Notes under the pieces: generated by a model
Told to the model about the DNA's origin: nothing
The model's database searches: none
What the model saw: only the letters and a program-made list of their open reading frames with translations
Part shown: positions 54,218-63,144 of the stretch, in pieces
Position numbering within the stretch: position 1 is the first letter of the stretch
Layout of the letters: each line of letters starts with the position of its first letter
Source: CADEED01 sp963842515
GTDB taxonomy: Bacteria; Pseudomonadota; Gammaproteobacteria; Steroidobacterales; Steroidobacteraceae
Direction of reading: 5' to 3'
Assembly: GCA_963842515.1 (NCBI GenBank)
Contig: CAWJGO010000001.1
Location: 930,001 to 994,000 of the forward strand
Length of the DNA stretch: 64,000 nucleotides
Program-made: the position numbers and the translations under genes

Positions 54218-55291
54218 ATGGCAAGCGCGATCAAAGGGCGCGGTGCGCTTTCGCAGCCACCGGGCCGCTTCGACAAACTCACACAGACTCTCGAGCGAGA
54301 CGGCTGGTACGAAGAAGAACAGCCGGACAAGCGCGAGACCATCGTGCTGCCCGAGACTGCGCGCACGATCATCAGCCGCAACAACTCTCCGGATATCGGC
54401 TTCGGCCAGTCGATCAATCCGTATCGGGGATGCGCTCACGCGTGCATATATTGCTATGCCCGTCCGAGCCACGCGTATGTCGGTTTGTCGCCCGGCCTCG
54501 ATTTCGAAACGAAACTTTTCTACAAGGCAGACGCCGCAGCCGTTCTCGAAAAGGAATTCGCCGCGCCCAGCTACAAATGCGCGCCCATCATGCTCGGCGC
54601 GAACACTGACCCATATCAGCCACTGGAAAAAACACACAAAATCACACGCTCGCTGCTCGAAGTGATGCTGCGACACAAGCATCCCGTCAACATCACCACC
54701 AAGGGCGCCCTGGTGGCGCGCGACGTTGATCTGCTGGCCGATCTCGCGCGCGACAGCCTCGTGCACGTGATGTTCAGCATTCCTACCCTGGACAACGACA
54801 TGAAGCGTCTGCTCGAGCCGCGAGCAGCCTCAGCCGCCGCACGCCTCAAGGCGATGCGTGTGCTGGCCGATGCCCAGGTCAGAGTGGGCGTGCTGGTCGC
54901 TCCCATCATTCCGGTGCTCACCGAGCACGAAATCGAGTCTGTGCTCGAGGCATCCCGCGATGCAGGAGCGTCGCTCGCCGGATACACGATGTTGCGTCTT
55001 CCGTGGGAAGTGAAAGACTTGTTCCGCGAATGGCTGGCCGAGCATTTCCCCGACCGCGCCGCCCACGTGATGTCGATCGTGCGCAGCATGCGTGGCGAGC
55101 GCGACAATGACCCCGGGTTTGGGACGCGTATGCACGCAACCGGGCCGGTCGCCCAGATGATCCGCCAGCGTTTTGCGCTTGCGACCCGCCGCCTGGGATT
55201 TCCCGCCGAGCGAAGATTTTCACTACCGACGAATCTTTTTCGCCCGCCAATACGTACTCACCCTCAGTTGTCGCTGGATTTGGCCCCCTAA
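54218..55291 (+). CDS. PA0069-family radical SAM protein
   Basis: A 357-residue radical SAM protein related to the SplB-like, PA0069 group. The cluster motif is CAHACIYC (Cys72, Cys76, Cys79) within SINPYRGCAH. Also typical are IMLGANTDPYQPLEK, the NITTKG strand and GYTMLRLPWEVKDLF. The ATG at 54218 is chosen because the extension to 54158 runs back over the preceding terminator region. The C-terminus ends RTHPQLSLDLAP, as in relatives. The reaction is unknown; SplB-like enzymes repair DNA photoproducts, but this group is distinct. No obvious partner is adjacent. Confidence 0.87.
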   Translation: MASAIKGRGALSQPPGRFDKLTQTLERDGWYEEEQPDKRETIVLPETARTIISRNNSPDIGFGQSINPYRGCAHACIYCYARPSHAYVGLSPGLDFETKLFYKADAAAVLEKEFAAPSYKCAPIMLGANTDPYQPLEKTHKITRSLLEVMLRHKHPVNITTKGALVARDVDLLADLARDSLVHVMFSIPTLDNDMKRLLEPRAASAAARLKAMRVLADAQVRVGVLVAPIIPVLTEHEIESVLEASRDAGASLAGYTMLRLPWEVKDLFREWLAEHFPDRAAHVMSIVRSMRGERDNDPGFGTRMHATGPVAQMIRQRFALATRRLGFPAERRFSLPTNLFRPPIRTHPQLSLDLAP

Positions 55292-55338
55292 ACTCGTATT
55301 CCCGGCGTTGAGTTGGGAACCACGATGCACCGCGGGAG

Positions 55339-55372
55339 GTCACAAAGTGACGATGCTGCAACGTGGCATACT
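55339..55372 (+). promoter_or_regulatory. Candidate promoter/operator of the lipoprotein-kinase operon
   Basis: A perfect inverted repeat GTCAC-AAA-GTGAC (55339-55351) lies 68 bp before the first lipoprotein start. It is followed by CATACT (55367-55372), which could be a -10 hexamer. The 127-bp gap after the radical SAM gene makes this the natural promoter for the downstream run of seven genes. Pattern only; no regulator is identified. Confidence 0.35.
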
Positions 55373-55418
55373 TGCCGCGCCCATAGACATCCCGCATCAG
55401 CCCCTTGGGAGCGAGTCC

Positions 55419-56102
55419 ATGAAGAGCGCAATCTGCATGACCTCTGCGTGTCTCGGGGTTGTCTTGCTCAGTGGTTGCATGCAGGCGCGCATCGAAGAAT
55501 CCCGCGAGATGGCCACGCCCATGGCCAAAGGTGAACGCGTCGTCATCCTCGCCAAGCCGCAAATCGAAGGGGCCGGCGCCGAAGACGATTTCATGGATTG
55601 CATCGGCGACAACCTCGACGGCGGCAGCAACAGCGTCGCGGTCCACGATAACAACGACTTCGTAGACCAGATGTTCCCGTGGTTCGAGCCGAGCACGGCG
55701 CCGGGGAAACCAGAGGCCATGAGCGCGCTGCTGGCGCGGCCGGGCGTCGCCGACCAGGTCACCAAAACCGGCGTACGTTATGTTGTCTGGCTCGATGGCA
55801 GCACACGCAAGATCGATGGCGGCGGCAGCCTGGCCTGTGGTGCGGCGCCTGGTGGTGCGGGTTGCATCGGTTTCGGCTGGTGGCAGAAGGAATCCGCCTA
55901 CGAGGCGACTATTTGGGATTTGAAACAAGCGAAGTCGGCAGGTAGCGTCGGAACCAATGTCACTGGAACTTCCGCCATCGTTGGAGCAATAGTTCCTTTG
56001 CCGTTCATAGCGCGCGTGCAGGCAACGGCATGCAATCGCATGTCGAGCCAGCTGCGCAGCTTCTTCTCGGGAACCGGCAGTACAACCGCCGGTACCCACT
56101 GA
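55419..56102 (+). CDS. Hypothetical lipoprotein (first gene of kinase-associated operon)
   Basis: 227 residues with a lipoprotein signal (LGVVLLSGC, lipidated Cys20). The ATG at 55419 has GGGAGCGAG upstream. The mature domain starts GERVVILAKPQIEG, continues with a conserved-looking GVRYVVWLDGSTRKIDGGG, and includes a Cys/Gly-rich stretch and SAIVGAIVPLPFIARVQATACNRMS. The alternating strand-helix order faintly recalls TolB-N/CsgG-type domains, but I would not name it. It begins a run of genes separated by 8-26 bp, so it is probably co-expressed with the Ser/Thr kinase. Confidence 0.75.
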   Translation: MKSAICMTSACLGVVLLSGCMQARIEESREMATPMAKGERVVILAKPQIEGAGAEDDFMDCIGDNLDGGSNSVAVHDNNDFVDQMFPWFEPSTAPGKPEAMSALLARPGVADQVTKTGVRYVVWLDGSTRKIDGGGSLACGAAPGGAGCIGFGWWQKESAYEATIWDLKQAKSAGSVGTNVTGTSAIVGAIVPLPFIARVQATACNRMSSQLRSFFSGTGSTTAGTH

Positions 56103-56120
56103 TTACCGCAGGAGATTCGC

Positions 56121-56969
56121 ATGCGCACTCCAACTCTGATTTCTCTCGCTGTCGCGGCAGCGATTCTCGCCGGATGTGCGTCAACCAGCGGCGGCGGTGG
56201 CCCTAGCGGCCCGCCGAGCCCTGGTGGTGGTGGCGGTGGCGGTGGTGGCGGAATGCCGGGCGGCATGCCGGGTGGAATGCCTGGCGGCATGCCCGGAGGA
56301 ATGCCAGGTGGAATGCCTGGCGGCATGCCGGGTGGCAGTACTGGCATGCCGAGCCTGCCTGGCGAATCACCGTCGATGCCCTCCTCGAAGCCGAGCTTGC
56401 CTGGTGAATCCGGCGACAGCTCGAGCGGCGACAGCTCGAGCGGCGCCAGTGGCGAAGGCGGAGATTCCAAGGGCGGCAAGTCCGGCAGCGCCACTCCTGA
56501 AGGTCCTGGCGGCGCGCAGACCTCCGAAGAGCGGCGCCAGGCCGGCGAGAAAACCCTCGAGGAATCGCTCGACGAATTCGACAAGGAACTGAAGAAAGAA
56601 CAGGAGCGCGTCGCCAAGGAGCGCGATGCTCGCGGCAGCGCCGAAGGCGAAGGCGCAGGCACCGAGTCGGAGTCCACCGATGGTGCCGGCTCGGGCGATG
56701 GCTCGGGTTCAGGTGGCAAAGAACGGTCGGGCGACCTTCAATCCGCGAGCAGCGGGCCCAAAGACGCCAACAACAAGGGCGATCAGGATGCCGCGGAAAG
56801 CGGCAAGGGCGCCGGTGGCAGCGGCGCGGGCGCGCAGAAAGCCCGCGGCGGCAGCGACGATGACATCGTTGCGAAGCGGTTGCGCAAGGCCGCTGAAGAG
56901 GAGACGGATCCGGAGCTCAAGGAACGGCTCTGGAAGGAATACAACGAGTACAAGAAATCGGCGGGTTGA
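56121..56969 (+). CDS. Low-complexity lipoprotein with GGMP tandem repeat
   Basis: 282 residues. Lipobox ILAGC (Cys19), CAGGAG before the ATG. After a Gly-rich stretch come seven exact MPGG units (residues 45-72), then Ser/Gly/Pro-rich sequence with two SLPGES and two SSSGD copies. An acidic coiled-coil-like stretch follows (SEERRQAGEKTLEESLDEFDKEL...), then another Ser/Gly region, and a conserved-looking helical end (KRLRKAAEEETDPELKERLW). It probably spans the periplasm as a flexible tether. Many Ser/Thr residues make it a possible kinase substrate only if they are exposed to the cytoplasm, which lipidation argues against. Confidence 0.75.
   Translation: MRTPTLISLAVAAAILAGCASTSGGGGPSGPPSPGGGGGGGGGGMPGGMPGGMPGGMPGGMPGGMPGGMPGGSTGMPSLPGESPSMPSSKPSLPGESGDSSSGDSSSGASGEGGDSKGGKSGSATPEGPGGAQTSEERRQAGEKTLEESLDEFDKELKKEQERVAKERDARGSAEGEGAGTESESTDGAGSGDGSGSGGKERSGDLQSASSGPKDANNKGDQDAAESGKGAGGSGAGAQKARGGSDDDIVAKRLRKAAEEETDPELKERLWKEYNEYKKSAG
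56253..56336 (+). repeat. 12-bp coding tandem repeat (MPGG x7)
   Basis: Seven in-frame 12-bp units encode Met-Pro-Gly-Gly, with synonymous variation between GGCGGCATGCCG-like and GGTGGAATGCCT-like forms. Length changes would stay in frame, so copy number may vary among strains. Confidence 0.85.
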
Positions 56970-56987
56970 TTCGCTCGAGGTGATGAC

Positions 56988-58268
56988 ATGAAACTCAAAC
57001 TACTGGCAGCGGCTGCACTGGCAATCCCCATGTTGCTGGCGGGCTGCGTCACCGCCGAGACCAAGCCGATCCCCAAGATCGAGGCCAAGCAGTCCATCGT
57101 GCACATCCCCGAGGCCGAACTGCTCGACGTCGGCATCCGCGTTTTCGATCCAGGCATTCCCAAGAATCTCGAAGGCGATGACGAAGCTCTCGCCAAGAAA
57201 CGCATCTACCCCGACCTGCGCAAGGCTGAAGCGCGCTACATGCCGACGCTGTTGCGCAACACGCTCGAGGAAACCGCGCAATGGGGCGCGGTGCGCGTCA
57301 TTCCCGCCAGCGCGGATTTCGTCGACGTCATCGTCACCGGCAAGGTCGTGGATTCCAACGGCGGCTTCATGGCTGTCGACATCTCGGCTTTCGATGCTGC
57401 GGGCCGCGTGTGGATCAAGGACAAACGCTACAGCAGCCTGGTCGATCTCGGCGCATACAAGACCAACGCGGCGCTCAAGGCGCGCGACCCGTTCCAGAAC
57501 GTTTACTCCGAAATCGCCAATGACCTGGTCATCGCGCGCGACAAGCTGACGGCGCTCGATCGCGAGAACATCCGCAAGGTGGCGAGCATCAAGTTCGCCG
57601 AAGACCTCGCGCCCGACGCCATGCACGGCATGATCACCGTCGATGCGAAGGGCGTCACCCAGGTAGTCCGGCTGCCTGCCGACTCCGACCCGACGCTGAC
57701 CCGCATCGAGCGCATTCGCGAACGCGACACCGCGGTGGTCGACACCGTGAATGACTATTACGCTAGCTTCGCCGAGTCGATCGACGACTCCTACGACAGC
57801 TGGCGCCAGACGAGCTTTACCGAGCTGGAGAAGGAGATGCGCGCCCGCTCGAGCGCCCGCACGCGCACCGTGCTCGGTGCCGCCGCGCTGCTCGCCAGCA
57901 TTTTCGCCCCGAATTCCTGCAGCACCTACGACGCCTGCCGCATCAACAACGCGATGCGCACGGCCGGCACCATGGGTGGCATCGCCGCCGTGCTTTCCGG
58001 CATCAAGAAGTACGCCGACGCGCGCGTGCACGCCGATGCGCTGAAGGAGCTCACGCAGAGCTTCCAGTCAGAAGTCGCGCCCCAGGTGGTGGAAGTGGAA
58101 GGCCATACGCTGCGCCTCACCGGCACCGCCGAAGACCAGTACCGCGAATGGCGCAAGATGCTCAAGCAACTATATCTAGAGGAGACGGGTTCGGCAGCGG
58201 CACCGCCGCCGGCCCCGGCCCCCGCCACCACCACGGCGACCAGCAGCGTCAACCCTCCAACCAGTTGA
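56988..58268 (+). CDS. Hypothetical lipoprotein (third gene of kinase-associated operon)
   Basis: 426 residues with lipobox MLLAGC (Cys20). The mature part begins with IPKIEAKQSIVHIPEAELLD, then VGIRVFDPGIPKN, and a long alpha/beta region with VIPASADFVDVIVTGKVVDSNGG. Around residues 290-345 lies a hydrophobic pair (TVLGAAALLASIFAPNSCSTYDACR and MGGIAAVLSGIKKYADA), unusual for a lipoprotein and perhaps a membrane-inserting hairpin. The tail is Pro/Thr-rich. I do not recognise the family. It is 18 bp after the GGMP lipoprotein and 26 bp before the kinase. Confidence 0.75.
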   Translation: MKLKLLAAAALAIPMLLAGCVTAETKPIPKIEAKQSIVHIPEAELLDVGIRVFDPGIPKNLEGDDEALAKKRIYPDLRKAEARYMPTLLRNTLEETAQWGAVRVIPASADFVDVIVTGKVVDSNGGFMAVDISAFDAAGRVWIKDKRYSSLVDLGAYKTNAALKARDPFQNVYSEIANDLVIARDKLTALDRENIRKVASIKFAEDLAPDAMHGMITVDAKGVTQVVRLPADSDPTLTRIERIRERDTAVVDTVNDYYASFAESIDDSYDSWRQTSFTELEKEMRARSSARTRTVLGAAALLASIFAPNSCSTYDACRINNAMRTAGTMGGIAAVLSGIKKYADARVHADALKELTQSFQSEVAPQVVEVEGHTLRLTGTAEDQYREWRKMLKQLYLEETGSAAAPPPAPAPATTTATSSVNPPTS

Positions 58269-58294
58269 ATTAGATTGTCGACGCACACGATTCC

Positions 58295-60679
58295 GTGACA
58301 AACCAGAACCAGGCCGGCACCAAGCTGTGCGGCCGCTTCGTGCTCATCGAAAAACTCGGCGCCGGCGGGTACGGCGAGGTTTGGCGCGCCCGTGATGAAC
58401 TGCGTGACGCGGAAGTCGCGCTCAAGATCCTCTACTCCCAGTTCCAGAATTCCGACGTGGCCTGGGAAGTGTTCCAGCGCGAATTCAAGCTCACCGCGCG
58501 GCTCAATCATCCGGGCGTGCTGCGCGTCCATGAGCCGGTGCGCACGGCCGAGGCCACGGTGTTGCCGATGGTCTTCGCGCCCGGTGGCGACCTGCGCCAG
58601 ATGCGCGGCGCACCGTACACCAAGATCCTGCCGCTGCTCATCGACATCGCGGCGGCCCTCGAGCACGCGCATTCGCGGCGCATCGTGCACCGCGACCTCA
58701 AACCCTCGAACATCCTGCTCGACGGGGCTGGCCGCCCATTGCTGGCGGATTTCGGCGCCGGCGCATCCGAAGGCGAAAACTCCAGCGGGCCACCGGGCTC
58801 GCCGTTCTCCGCGAGCCCGCAGCAGCTCGCCGGAGAGTCGGCGCGGCCGGCGGACGATATCTACGGTCTCGGCGCACTGGCGTACGAGTTGCTGTCCGGC
58901 TATCCGCCGTTCTATCCAGCCTTCGACGCCAAGAAGATCGCGACCGAGCCGGTGCCGCGGCTCAAACCGGTCAAGCCCATACCGCCGCGGCTCGAATTGC
59001 TCGTATCGTGGTTGTTAGCCAAACACGGCCGCGAACGTCCGCCGTCGATGCGGCATGTGGCCGACGAGATGAACGCCGTGCTCCAGGACACGCTCGGACT
59101 CGAAAGTGGCGCGGCCGCGGCTGCAGAGACCGAATCCGTGATCCTGGGTGCCGCCGCGGAAAACCTGACGCCTGCGGTCATGGCCGACGAGCCGATGCTG
59201 CCGCCCATCAACACGGTGCGCGAGCTCGAGGAAATCGATCCCGGCATGCTGCCGCAGGTCGACCAGCTGCGCGCGCAGGTCCAGCGTGAGCAGCGTTCGC
59301 GCAATCGCCGGCGCGGATGGACGATCGCCGCGGTGCTGGTCATCGCCACCGGTGCGGTCGCGGTCCTGCTTCCCAGGCTCGCGCGCGAGCAGAAGATCGA
59401 CGTCTCAGCACTGCAGCTTCCTGCCGGGCCCACCGAAGCGGAGCAGGTTGCGGAAAAACAGGCCGAGGAGCTTGCCAGCAAACACGCCGAGCTCAGCAAG
59501 CGCTTGCTCGAGCTCGACTCGCGAGCCGCCGCGCAGTGGGGCGGCACTGAGTTCGCGACCGCGCGAAAGGGGCTCGACGACATCGGGGGCATGCTGGAGC
59601 GCAGGAGATACGAAGGAGCGCCCGCGCCCCTGGCGGAGCTCGAGAAGTCGCTCGCGGCCATCGAGGCACGCATACCCGAAGCGCTGACTGCGCAGATCAC
59701 CGAAGGCAAACGGGCGCTTTCGGCCGGCGAATTCGAAAACGCGCGCCAGGCATTCGATACGGCGCTCAAGATCGACCCCGCGAACAACGAAGCCATCGAA
59801 TGGCTGGGCAAGGTGGCCGCGGCCAGCGGTGTCGTGCCCACACTAGCCGACGCCGAGAACGCCGAGGTGGCCAAAGACCTGCCGAAGGCGTCGGCCCTGT
59901 TTGCCGACGTGCTCAAGCGCAATCCCGGCAACATTGCCGCGACCGAGGGGCTGGCGCGTGTCAAAACCGCCATGGCCGACAACGAATTCAACGCTGAAAT
60001 GGGCGCGGGCTTGTCCGCGCTCAATGCCGGCCGCCTGGCCGAGGCCCGGACCCACCTCGAGCGGGCGCGGCAGCTCAAACCCGATAACGCAGCGGTCAGC
60101 GCGGCCCTGCAGCGTGCAGCCGACACCGGCTCGGGCCGCAGCACGGCGGAAATCGCCGAACGGGCGAAGCGCCTCGTGGAAGAAGAACGCTGGACGGAGG
60201 CGCTGGCCCTCTACGATGAGGCACTGGCGCGCGATCCTTCGCTGCAGTTCGCGCAGCAGGGGCGAGCCGCGGTTGCGCCGCGTGCGGAACTCGGCAAGCG
60301 GTTACAGACACTTATAGATAGACCGGAACGCCTGGCCGCGGATGAAGTCCGCGGCGAGACGGAGCAGCTGCTGGTGCGAGCCCGTGCGCTGCCCAACCAG
60401 GGCCCGGTGATCCGCTCGCAGATCACGCGCCTGGAACTTCTCCTGCCTGAATACAATCAGCCAGTCATGTTGTCCCTGGAATCAGACAACGCCACGGAGG
60501 TTGCCATCCAGCGCGTCGGATTCCTGGGAGCCTTCGACCGGCGCGAGGTTACCTTGAAACCCGGCAAATACACCGTGACCGGAAAGCGCAGTGGCTTTCG
60601 CGATGTACGTCGCGAGATCACAGTGGCACCCGGCCAGGGCGAGCAGATCATCGTGATCCGTTGCCTCGAGCCGATCTGA
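58295..60679 (+). CDS. Transmembrane Ser/Thr protein kinase with periplasmic TPR/PEGA-like region
   Basis: 794 residues, GTG start at 58295. The cytoplasmic kinase domain (about 1-275) is complete: glycine loop LGAGGYGEVW, Lys44 in VALKIL, catalytic VHRDLKPSNIL (Asp134), DFG at 152-154 and a GSPFSASPQQL activation segment. One transmembrane helix (about 345-363) follows. Outside is an Ala/Glu-rich helical region with TPR-like units (ARQAFDTALKIDPANNEAIEWLG and similar), ending in a beta-rich PEGA-like domain (EVTLKPGKYTVTGKRSGF). This is the receptor-kinase layout, with periplasmic sensing and cytoplasmic phosphorylation. The FHA-type proteins at 60698 and 45492 are candidate readers. Confidence 0.9.
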   Translation: MTNQNQAGTKLCGRFVLIEKLGAGGYGEVWRARDELRDAEVALKILYSQFQNSDVAWEVFQREFKLTARLNHPGVLRVHEPVRTAEATVLPMVFAPGGDLRQMRGAPYTKILPLLIDIAAALEHAHSRRIVHRDLKPSNILLDGAGRPLLADFGAGASEGENSSGPPGSPFSASPQQLAGESARPADDIYGLGALAYELLSGYPPFYPAFDAKKIATEPVPRLKPVKPIPPRLELLVSWLLAKHGRERPPSMRHVADEMNAVLQDTLGLESGAAAAAETESVILGAAAENLTPAVMADEPMLPPINTVRELEEIDPGMLPQVDQLRAQVQREQRSRNRRRGWTIAAVLVIATGAVAVLLPRLAREQKIDVSALQLPAGPTEAEQVAEKQAEELASKHAELSKRLLELDSRAAAQWGGTEFATARKGLDDIGGMLERRRYEGAPAPLAELEKSLAAIEARIPEALTAQITEGKRALSAGEFENARQAFDTALKIDPANNEAIEWLGKVAAASGVVPTLADAENAEVAKDLPKASALFADVLKRNPGNIAATEGLARVKTAMADNEFNAEMGAGLSALNAGRLAEARTHLERARQLKPDNAAVSAALQRAADTGSGRSTAEIAERAKRLVEEERWTEALALYDEALARDPSLQFAQQGRAAVAPRAELGKRLQTLIDRPERLAADEVRGETEQLLVRARALPNQGPVIRSQITRLELLLPEYNQPVMLSLESDNATEVAIQRVGFLGAFDRREVTLKPGKYTVTGKRSGFRDVRREITVAPGQGEQIIVIRCLEPI

Positions 60680-60697
60680 AACGAGCCTATTAATTAA

Positions 60698-63136
60698 ATG
60701 GAACCTTCGCTCTCCCTGGACGCTTCGATCGTACTGCGCAGCGCGCAGGACGAGTCGCGTTTTGGCTCGCGCGTGGTGTTCGATTCGGCTTCGGGCGCCA
60801 TTCGTTCCGTTCACGAAGACACGGCACCATCGGATGCAGCACCGCCGGCGAGCCTGCGCGCCTCGGGCGGACGCTGGCTATTCGACGCCAGCTCCGAGAG
60901 TCACGTCAGCATCAACGGCGTCGCCGTGGGCGGCGCGCGCCTGCTGCACGCCGGCGACGTCATCACCATCGCCGGCTCGCAACTGCTGGTCGAAGAAGCG
61001 AGCGCGGCCACGCTCGCCTTGCGCCGCTTCGATCTCGTGGGCAACGACACGTTGCCGCCGGTGGGCGACAGCGTGCGCACGCTCGCGCCGCCCGCCGAAG
61101 ACCTCGACATCGTTTTGGGAGACATACCCAGCATCGAAGGCTTCGCGCCGGCGCGCGCGCGGCTCGTCGCGCGCAGCCGCTGGAACTATGCCGCCTGGGC
61201 GATGGGCGTGCTGCTGGTGCTGGTGCTCGGCGTGTTCGCGCTGCTGGAGCCGATCACGCTCGACCTGAAGCCCGGTGACGCCCAGGTGAGGTCGGTCGGC
61301 AGCTTCTCCTGGCAGTCGGCCTCGAGCGTGTTCGTGCTGCCGGGCGATCACCGCCTGCATGCCGAGCGCGAGGGCTACATTCCCACGGAAGTCACCGTAA
61401 AGGTGGGCGGCCCGGTGACGGCGCACGCGCTCATCCACCTCATCAAACTACCCGGCAAGCTCGAAGTCGACACCGGCGGTGTCGCCGCACAGATATCCGC
61501 CGATGGCGCGCGGCTCGGCAGCGTGCCGGGCACCGTCGACGTACCGGCGGGTGAGCGCACCATCACTTTCAAAGCGCCGCGATATCTCGATCACGTGGAG
61601 CGTCTCACCATCGCCGGCGGGGGCGAGAAGCAGAAGCTCAAAGTGGCTCTCAAGCCTTCGTTCGGTGTCGTCAGCATCAGCTCCGTACCTGCCGGCGCGC
61701 AGATCGAAGTCGACGGCAAACCCGCGGGACTGACGCCGGCCAATGTCGAAATGGACGCTGGCATTCGCCGCGTGCAGGTGTCATCGCCGGGCTTGCGCCT
61801 GTGGACGTCGAGCGTGGTGGTCACTGCGGGCATGCCGCAGAGCATCGGTCCCATCGAGCTGGGCGCGGCCGACGCGCGCATTACCGTTCGCTCATCACCG
61901 TCGGGCGCTCAGGTCACCACCGGGGGCAGCTTCCGCGGCGTCACGCCCGTGACCATCGATCTGTCGCCGGGCGTTTCGCACGCGGTCACGGTCGCGCGTG
62001 CCGGCTATGCGCCGTGGACCCGCGAGATTTTCGCCGAGGCCGGCAAAGAGTCGACGCTAGATGCGCGACTCGCCGCACTGCTGGTCGAGGTGCGCATCCA
62101 GGGTGAGCCCGCGGATGCGGAGGTGTTCGTCAACGGCAATTCGCTCGGCAAGGCCCCGGCCTCGCTGTCGCTGCCCGCGAGCCGGCAGCACGTCGAAGTG
62201 CGTAAGGAAGGCTACAACCCCTTCGTCACGGACCTCGTATTGGCCCCGGGTATCGCGCGCACCGTGGAATTCAAGCTCGTGAATCCCAAGGATGTCGCCG
62301 GCAACTCGCCGCAGAAGATCACCACCAAGTCCGGCATCAAACTACTCATCGTCGCCGGCGGCGTATACCAGGCCGGCACCGACCGGCGCGAGCAGGGCCG
62401 CCGCCCGAACGAAGGCGCGCACAAGGTGACACTGCTGCGTCCGTTCTACATGGGTGAGCGTGAGATCACCAACGGCCAATTCCGCCAGTTCCGCAACCAC
62501 AACTCAGGTTCCGTGGGCCAGTTCTCGCTCGATCTCGACAAGCAGCCGGTGGTGCGCGTCACCTGGGAAGAAGCCGCTGAATTCTGCAACTGGCTGTCGG
62601 CGCAGGAAGGGCTGCCGCCTGCCTACCAGCCGGTGGAGGGCGGCAGCTTCACGCTCATCACGCCCGTCACCCATGGTTACCGCCTGCCCACCGAGGCCGA
62701 GTGGGAGTTCGTGGCGCGCACGGCCGGCAGCGGCAAGCCGCTGAAGTATCCGTGGGGTGCGGAGCTGCCGGTCGTGTCGGGCACCGCCAACATTGGCGGA
62801 GCTGAGGCGCTCGAGTTGTTAGGCGCCGCCGTCGACGGCCACCAGGACGAATTTCCGGCTGCGGCCGCGCCCGCGCTGTTTGCGCCGAATGCACTCGGTT
62901 TCTACGATTTCGCCGGCAACGTGTCCGAATGGGTCAATGACCGCTATCTGTCGTTCGTGCCCTCATCCGCCGTCACCGACCCGCTCGGCCCGAACGACGG
63001 CAAGTTCCACGCCTATCGCGGCTCCAACTGGCGCACTGTCGCCACCAGCGAGTTGCGCTTCCCGTGGCGCGAGGGCGCGGCCGTACCCAGCGACGTCATC
63101 GGTTTCCGCGTTGCGCGCTACGTAGCGGCGGATTAG
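60698..63136 (+). CDS. Membrane protein with FHA-like, PEGA-repeat and formylglycine-enzyme-type (C-lectin fold) domains
   Basis: 812 residues. A cytoplasmic N-terminal FHA-like domain (about 1-115; SHVSINGVAVGG, LHAGDVITIAGSQLLVEE) lacks the standard GRS arginine. A single transmembrane helix lies at about 162-185. At least four PEGA-type beta modules follow (about 190-530; SVPAGAQIEVDGKPAGLTP and SSPSGAQVTTGGSFRG show the unit). The C-terminus (about 545-812) is an FGE-sulfatase/C-lectin-type domain with YRLPTEAEWEFVAR, GNVSEWVNDRY and RGSNWRT...IGFRVAR. The Cys pair used by true formylglycine enzymes is absent (RGSNWRTVATSELRF), so it is probably a binding module. It lies 18 bp after the kinase gene. 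Confidence 0.85.
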   Translation: MEPSLSLDASIVLRSAQDESRFGSRVVFDSASGAIRSVHEDTAPSDAAPPASLRASGGRWLFDASSESHVSINGVAVGGARLLHAGDVITIAGSQLLVEEASAATLALRRFDLVGNDTLPPVGDSVRTLAPPAEDLDIVLGDIPSIEGFAPARARLVARSRWNYAAWAMGVLLVLVLGVFALLEPITLDLKPGDAQVRSVGSFSWQSASSVFVLPGDHRLHAEREGYIPTEVTVKVGGPVTAHALIHLIKLPGKLEVDTGGVAAQISADGARLGSVPGTVDVPAGERTITFKAPRYLDHVERLTIAGGGEKQKLKVALKPSFGVVSISSVPAGAQIEVDGKPAGLTPANVEMDAGIRRVQVSSPGLRLWTSSVVVTAGMPQSIGPIELGAADARITVRSSPSGAQVTTGGSFRGVTPVTIDLSPGVSHAVTVARAGYAPWTREIFAEAGKESTLDARLAALLVEVRIQGEPADAEVFVNGNSLGKAPASLSLPASRQHVEVRKEGYNPFVTDLVLAPGIARTVEFKLVNPKDVAGNSPQKITTKSGIKLLIVAGGVYQAGTDRREQGRRPNEGAHKVTLLRPFYMGEREITNGQFRQFRNHNSGSVGQFSLDLDKQPVVRVTWEEAAEFCNWLSAQEGLPPAYQPVEGGSFTLITPVTHGYRLPTEAEWEFVARTAGSGKPLKYPWGAELPVVSGTANIGGAEALELLGAAVDGHQDEFPAAAAPALFAPNALGFYDFAGNVSEWVNDRYLSFVPSSAVTDPLGPNDGKFHAYRGSNWRTVATSELRFPWREGAAVPSDVIGFRVARYVAAD

Positions 63137-63144
63137 GAGCGCAC

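Noticed and set aside
52797..54665. A 622-codon plus-strand frame across the MFS and radical SAM genes
   Set aside because: Shadow running through a terminator and two genes with strong motifs in another phase.
56253..56336. CRISPR-like short repeat
   Set aside because: Units are 12 bp, contiguous, without spacers, and encode MPGG in frame.
58912..60144. A 410-codon minus-strand Ser/Ala-rich frame
   Set aside because: Antisense of the kinase extracellular region; composition reflects the Ala/Glu-rich sense strand.
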